Positions 62,877-64,000 of a stretch of 64,000 bases of DNA are shown piece after piece. The DNA is from Acinetobacter sp. Ac_5812. Its GTDB lineage: Bacteria > Pseudomonadota > Gammaproteobacteria > Pseudomonadales > Moraxellaceae. The notes under the pieces were generated by a model. It did no database searches, was not told where the DNA came from, and worked only from the letters and a program-made list of their open reading frames with translations. How positions within the stretch are numbered: the stretch's first letter is position 1; every line of letters begins with the position of its first letter. The stretch lies in contig NZ_LXUK01000006.1 of assembly GCF_013072695.1 (NCBI RefSeq), forward strand, positions 634 through 64,633. Direction: 5' to 3'. The position numbers were made by a program, and so were the translations under genes.

Positions 62877-64000
62877 ATGAATTCCATTATCCAAATGGAC
62901 TCGGATATAAATCATACCTACACAGGCTTTGGTTTTTTCGACATTTACAATAAAAACAGTTTTAAACAGCCAGCGCGTACCACGTGGATCGATGGTTGGA
63001 AAATTGAATATATGGCAATTGCAGATCCGAAAACGATCTACAACACGCCGATTGTAATTGTCGGGGGCGCATTTCAAAACTTTAACTCTTATAAGTATTG
63101 TGTTGAGCAACTCTTTGAGAGTGGTCCCGTTATTCTCATTGATTTACCGTCAATGGGAGCGAATCAACAGATTCGTAATGTTGATACAGGTGAATCTGCT
63201 GGAATCTTGGAGCTGCCTGAATTATCTAAAATGCTTGGTCAATGGCTCGATATTGTTGGACTTGAGAAAGTTTCAATGATGGGGATGTCACTCGGTTCGG
63301 TGGTTGCATCGTCATTTGCACACCAACGTCCCGAATTGATTGACCGTATGGTATTGATGGGTGTGATGCAGAAGACGCGTAAAAGTTGGCGGATGCTGCT
63401 GGAAGAATCATTGCATTTAATGCGTGAAGATCGCATGGATGAGTTTGGTCAAGCGGTGATCCTATATTTAGTCAATCATGCCAAGCTTGATAAAACTCGC
63501 ATGTCGCCAACAGCAAAGCGTTTATTCTTCAGACAAATGGCAGAATTTAGTGCAACTGAACGTGAGCGTTATGAAATTAACTGCAACCGTTTATTGCGTT
63601 TAAGTGATGTGCCAGTACCCCAATGTAAAACTTTGGTGGCTGCTGGGCAGTACGACAGTTTTACTTTACCGCATGAAAATGCTGATTTTGCTTTGCAATG
63701 CCAAGACATGCAGTTTGCTTTAATTGCAAATGCAGATCATGTCCCACAATTGCAGCGCCGTAAAGAAACCATGAATTTGTTTACCTCATTCTTGAAAGGG
63801 GAGTCTATCGATAATCTGGATGGTATTATCCCGATGACGCGTGAACAAATGCAAAAAATTGAACGTCGAGGCGAGGAACGTATTGCTGTGTTACAACCAC
63901 AGACTAAATTGACTCACCGTCATTTAGTGACTGAAGTGGCAGTGAACGTTGTCGATATCACCTTCTTTGGCGTTTATTTAAAACTGAATGATCTTGAACA
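62877..64000 (+). CDS. Alpha/beta hydrolase with C-terminal PilZ-like domain (3' end outside window)
   Basis: The frame opens at ATG 62877 behind a very strong GGAGGAAGGAC and stays open to the window edge (374 codons seen). The first 290 residues are an alpha/beta hydrolase: VIVGGAFQNFNSY (oxyanion strand), the nucleophile elbow GMSLGSVVASS (Ser at about 144) and the His in ANADHVPQLQR. From about residue 330 a second domain begins with ERRGEERIAVL and continues DITFFGVYLKL, matching the RxxxR and (D/N)x(S/T)xxG motifs of PilZ c-di-GMP receptors. I infer a c-di-GMP-controlled hydrolase. No signal peptide is seen, so it is cytoplasmic. Substrate unknown. Confidence 0.75.
   Translation, partial: MNSIIQMDSDINHTYTGFGFFDIYNKNSFKQPARTTWIDGWKIEYMAIADPKTIYNTPIVIVGGAFQNFNSYKYCVEQLFESGPVILIDLPSMGANQQIRNVDTGESAGILELPELSKMLGQWLDIVGLEKVSMMGMSLGSVVASSFAHQRPELIDRMVLMGVMQKTRKSWRMLLEESLHLMREDRMDEFGQAVILYLVNHAKLDKTRMSPTAKRLFFRQMAEFSATERERYEINCNRLLRLSDVPVPQCKTLVAAGQYDSFTLPHENADFALQCQDMQFALIANADHVPQLQRRKETMNLFTSFLKGESIDNLDGIIPMTREQMQKIERRGEERIAVLQPQTKLTHRHLVTEVAVNVVDITFFGVYLKLNDLE

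Overview
The window is a chromosomal segment of a gammaproteobacterium, almost certainly an Acinetobacter. The evidence is the moderate-to-low GC content with AT-rich intergenic DNA, the PiuA/PirA-type siderophore receptors with PiuC hydroxylases, the metX-metW pair, the style of the tig-clpP-clpX and ackA-pta loci, and two glycine-rich repeat proteins of a kind seen in this genus. Most of it is ordinary core genome. The species cannot be fixed from sequence reading alone.

Layout. Positions 1-7360 hold two large minus-strand genes for repetitive Gly/Asn/Thr-rich proteins; the first is cut by the window edge. They share a near-identical spacer module and 66-nt tandem repeats. A tRNA-Arg(ACG) follows at 7863. 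From 8 to 17.7 kb come a START-like protein, small membrane proteins, a FAH-family hydrolase, a divergent AraC/EamA pair, a BrkB/YihY protein, wrbA, lgt and an NRDE protein. From 17.7 to 24.3 kb lies a phosphate-starvation locus: two tandem PhoA-type alkaline phosphatases and a Tat-exported PhoX, each transcript preceded by a three-unit Pho box. A 267-bp element with terminal inverted repeats sits between the second phoA and its terminator. From 24.5 to 28.5 kb are a DesK/NarL-type two-component system, a C39-peptidase-like protein without its catalytic Cys, and a secreted protein. tatABC, an AEC transporter, rdgB, metXW and leuA follow to 37.2 kb. leuA has a previously unlabelled Leu-rich leader peptide.

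From 37.7 to 48 kb is an iron-uptake cluster: two PiuA-like receptors, each followed by a PiuC hydroxylase, and one PirA/FepA-like receptor, each receptor with a Fur box. The rest holds tig, clpP and clpX, lipoprotein and DUF2059 genes, class I fumarase, a second AraC/EamA pair, a methyltransferase, ackA-pta, proA, and a truncated alpha/beta hydrolase fused to a PilZ-like domain.

The most interesting signal links distant genes. A 14-bp palindrome, GTGACTTTAGTCAC, occurs in the promoter of the two-component system, in front of the secreted-protein gene, and (13/14) in front of the first giant repeat gene. Weaker copies precede the second giant gene and the C39-like gene. The giant protein carries about 14 copies of a module whose hydrophobic part resembles the chaplin domain of Streptomyces surface-active amyloids. 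I infer a candidate regulon for a secreted surface material, controlled by the two-component system. This is a hypothesis.
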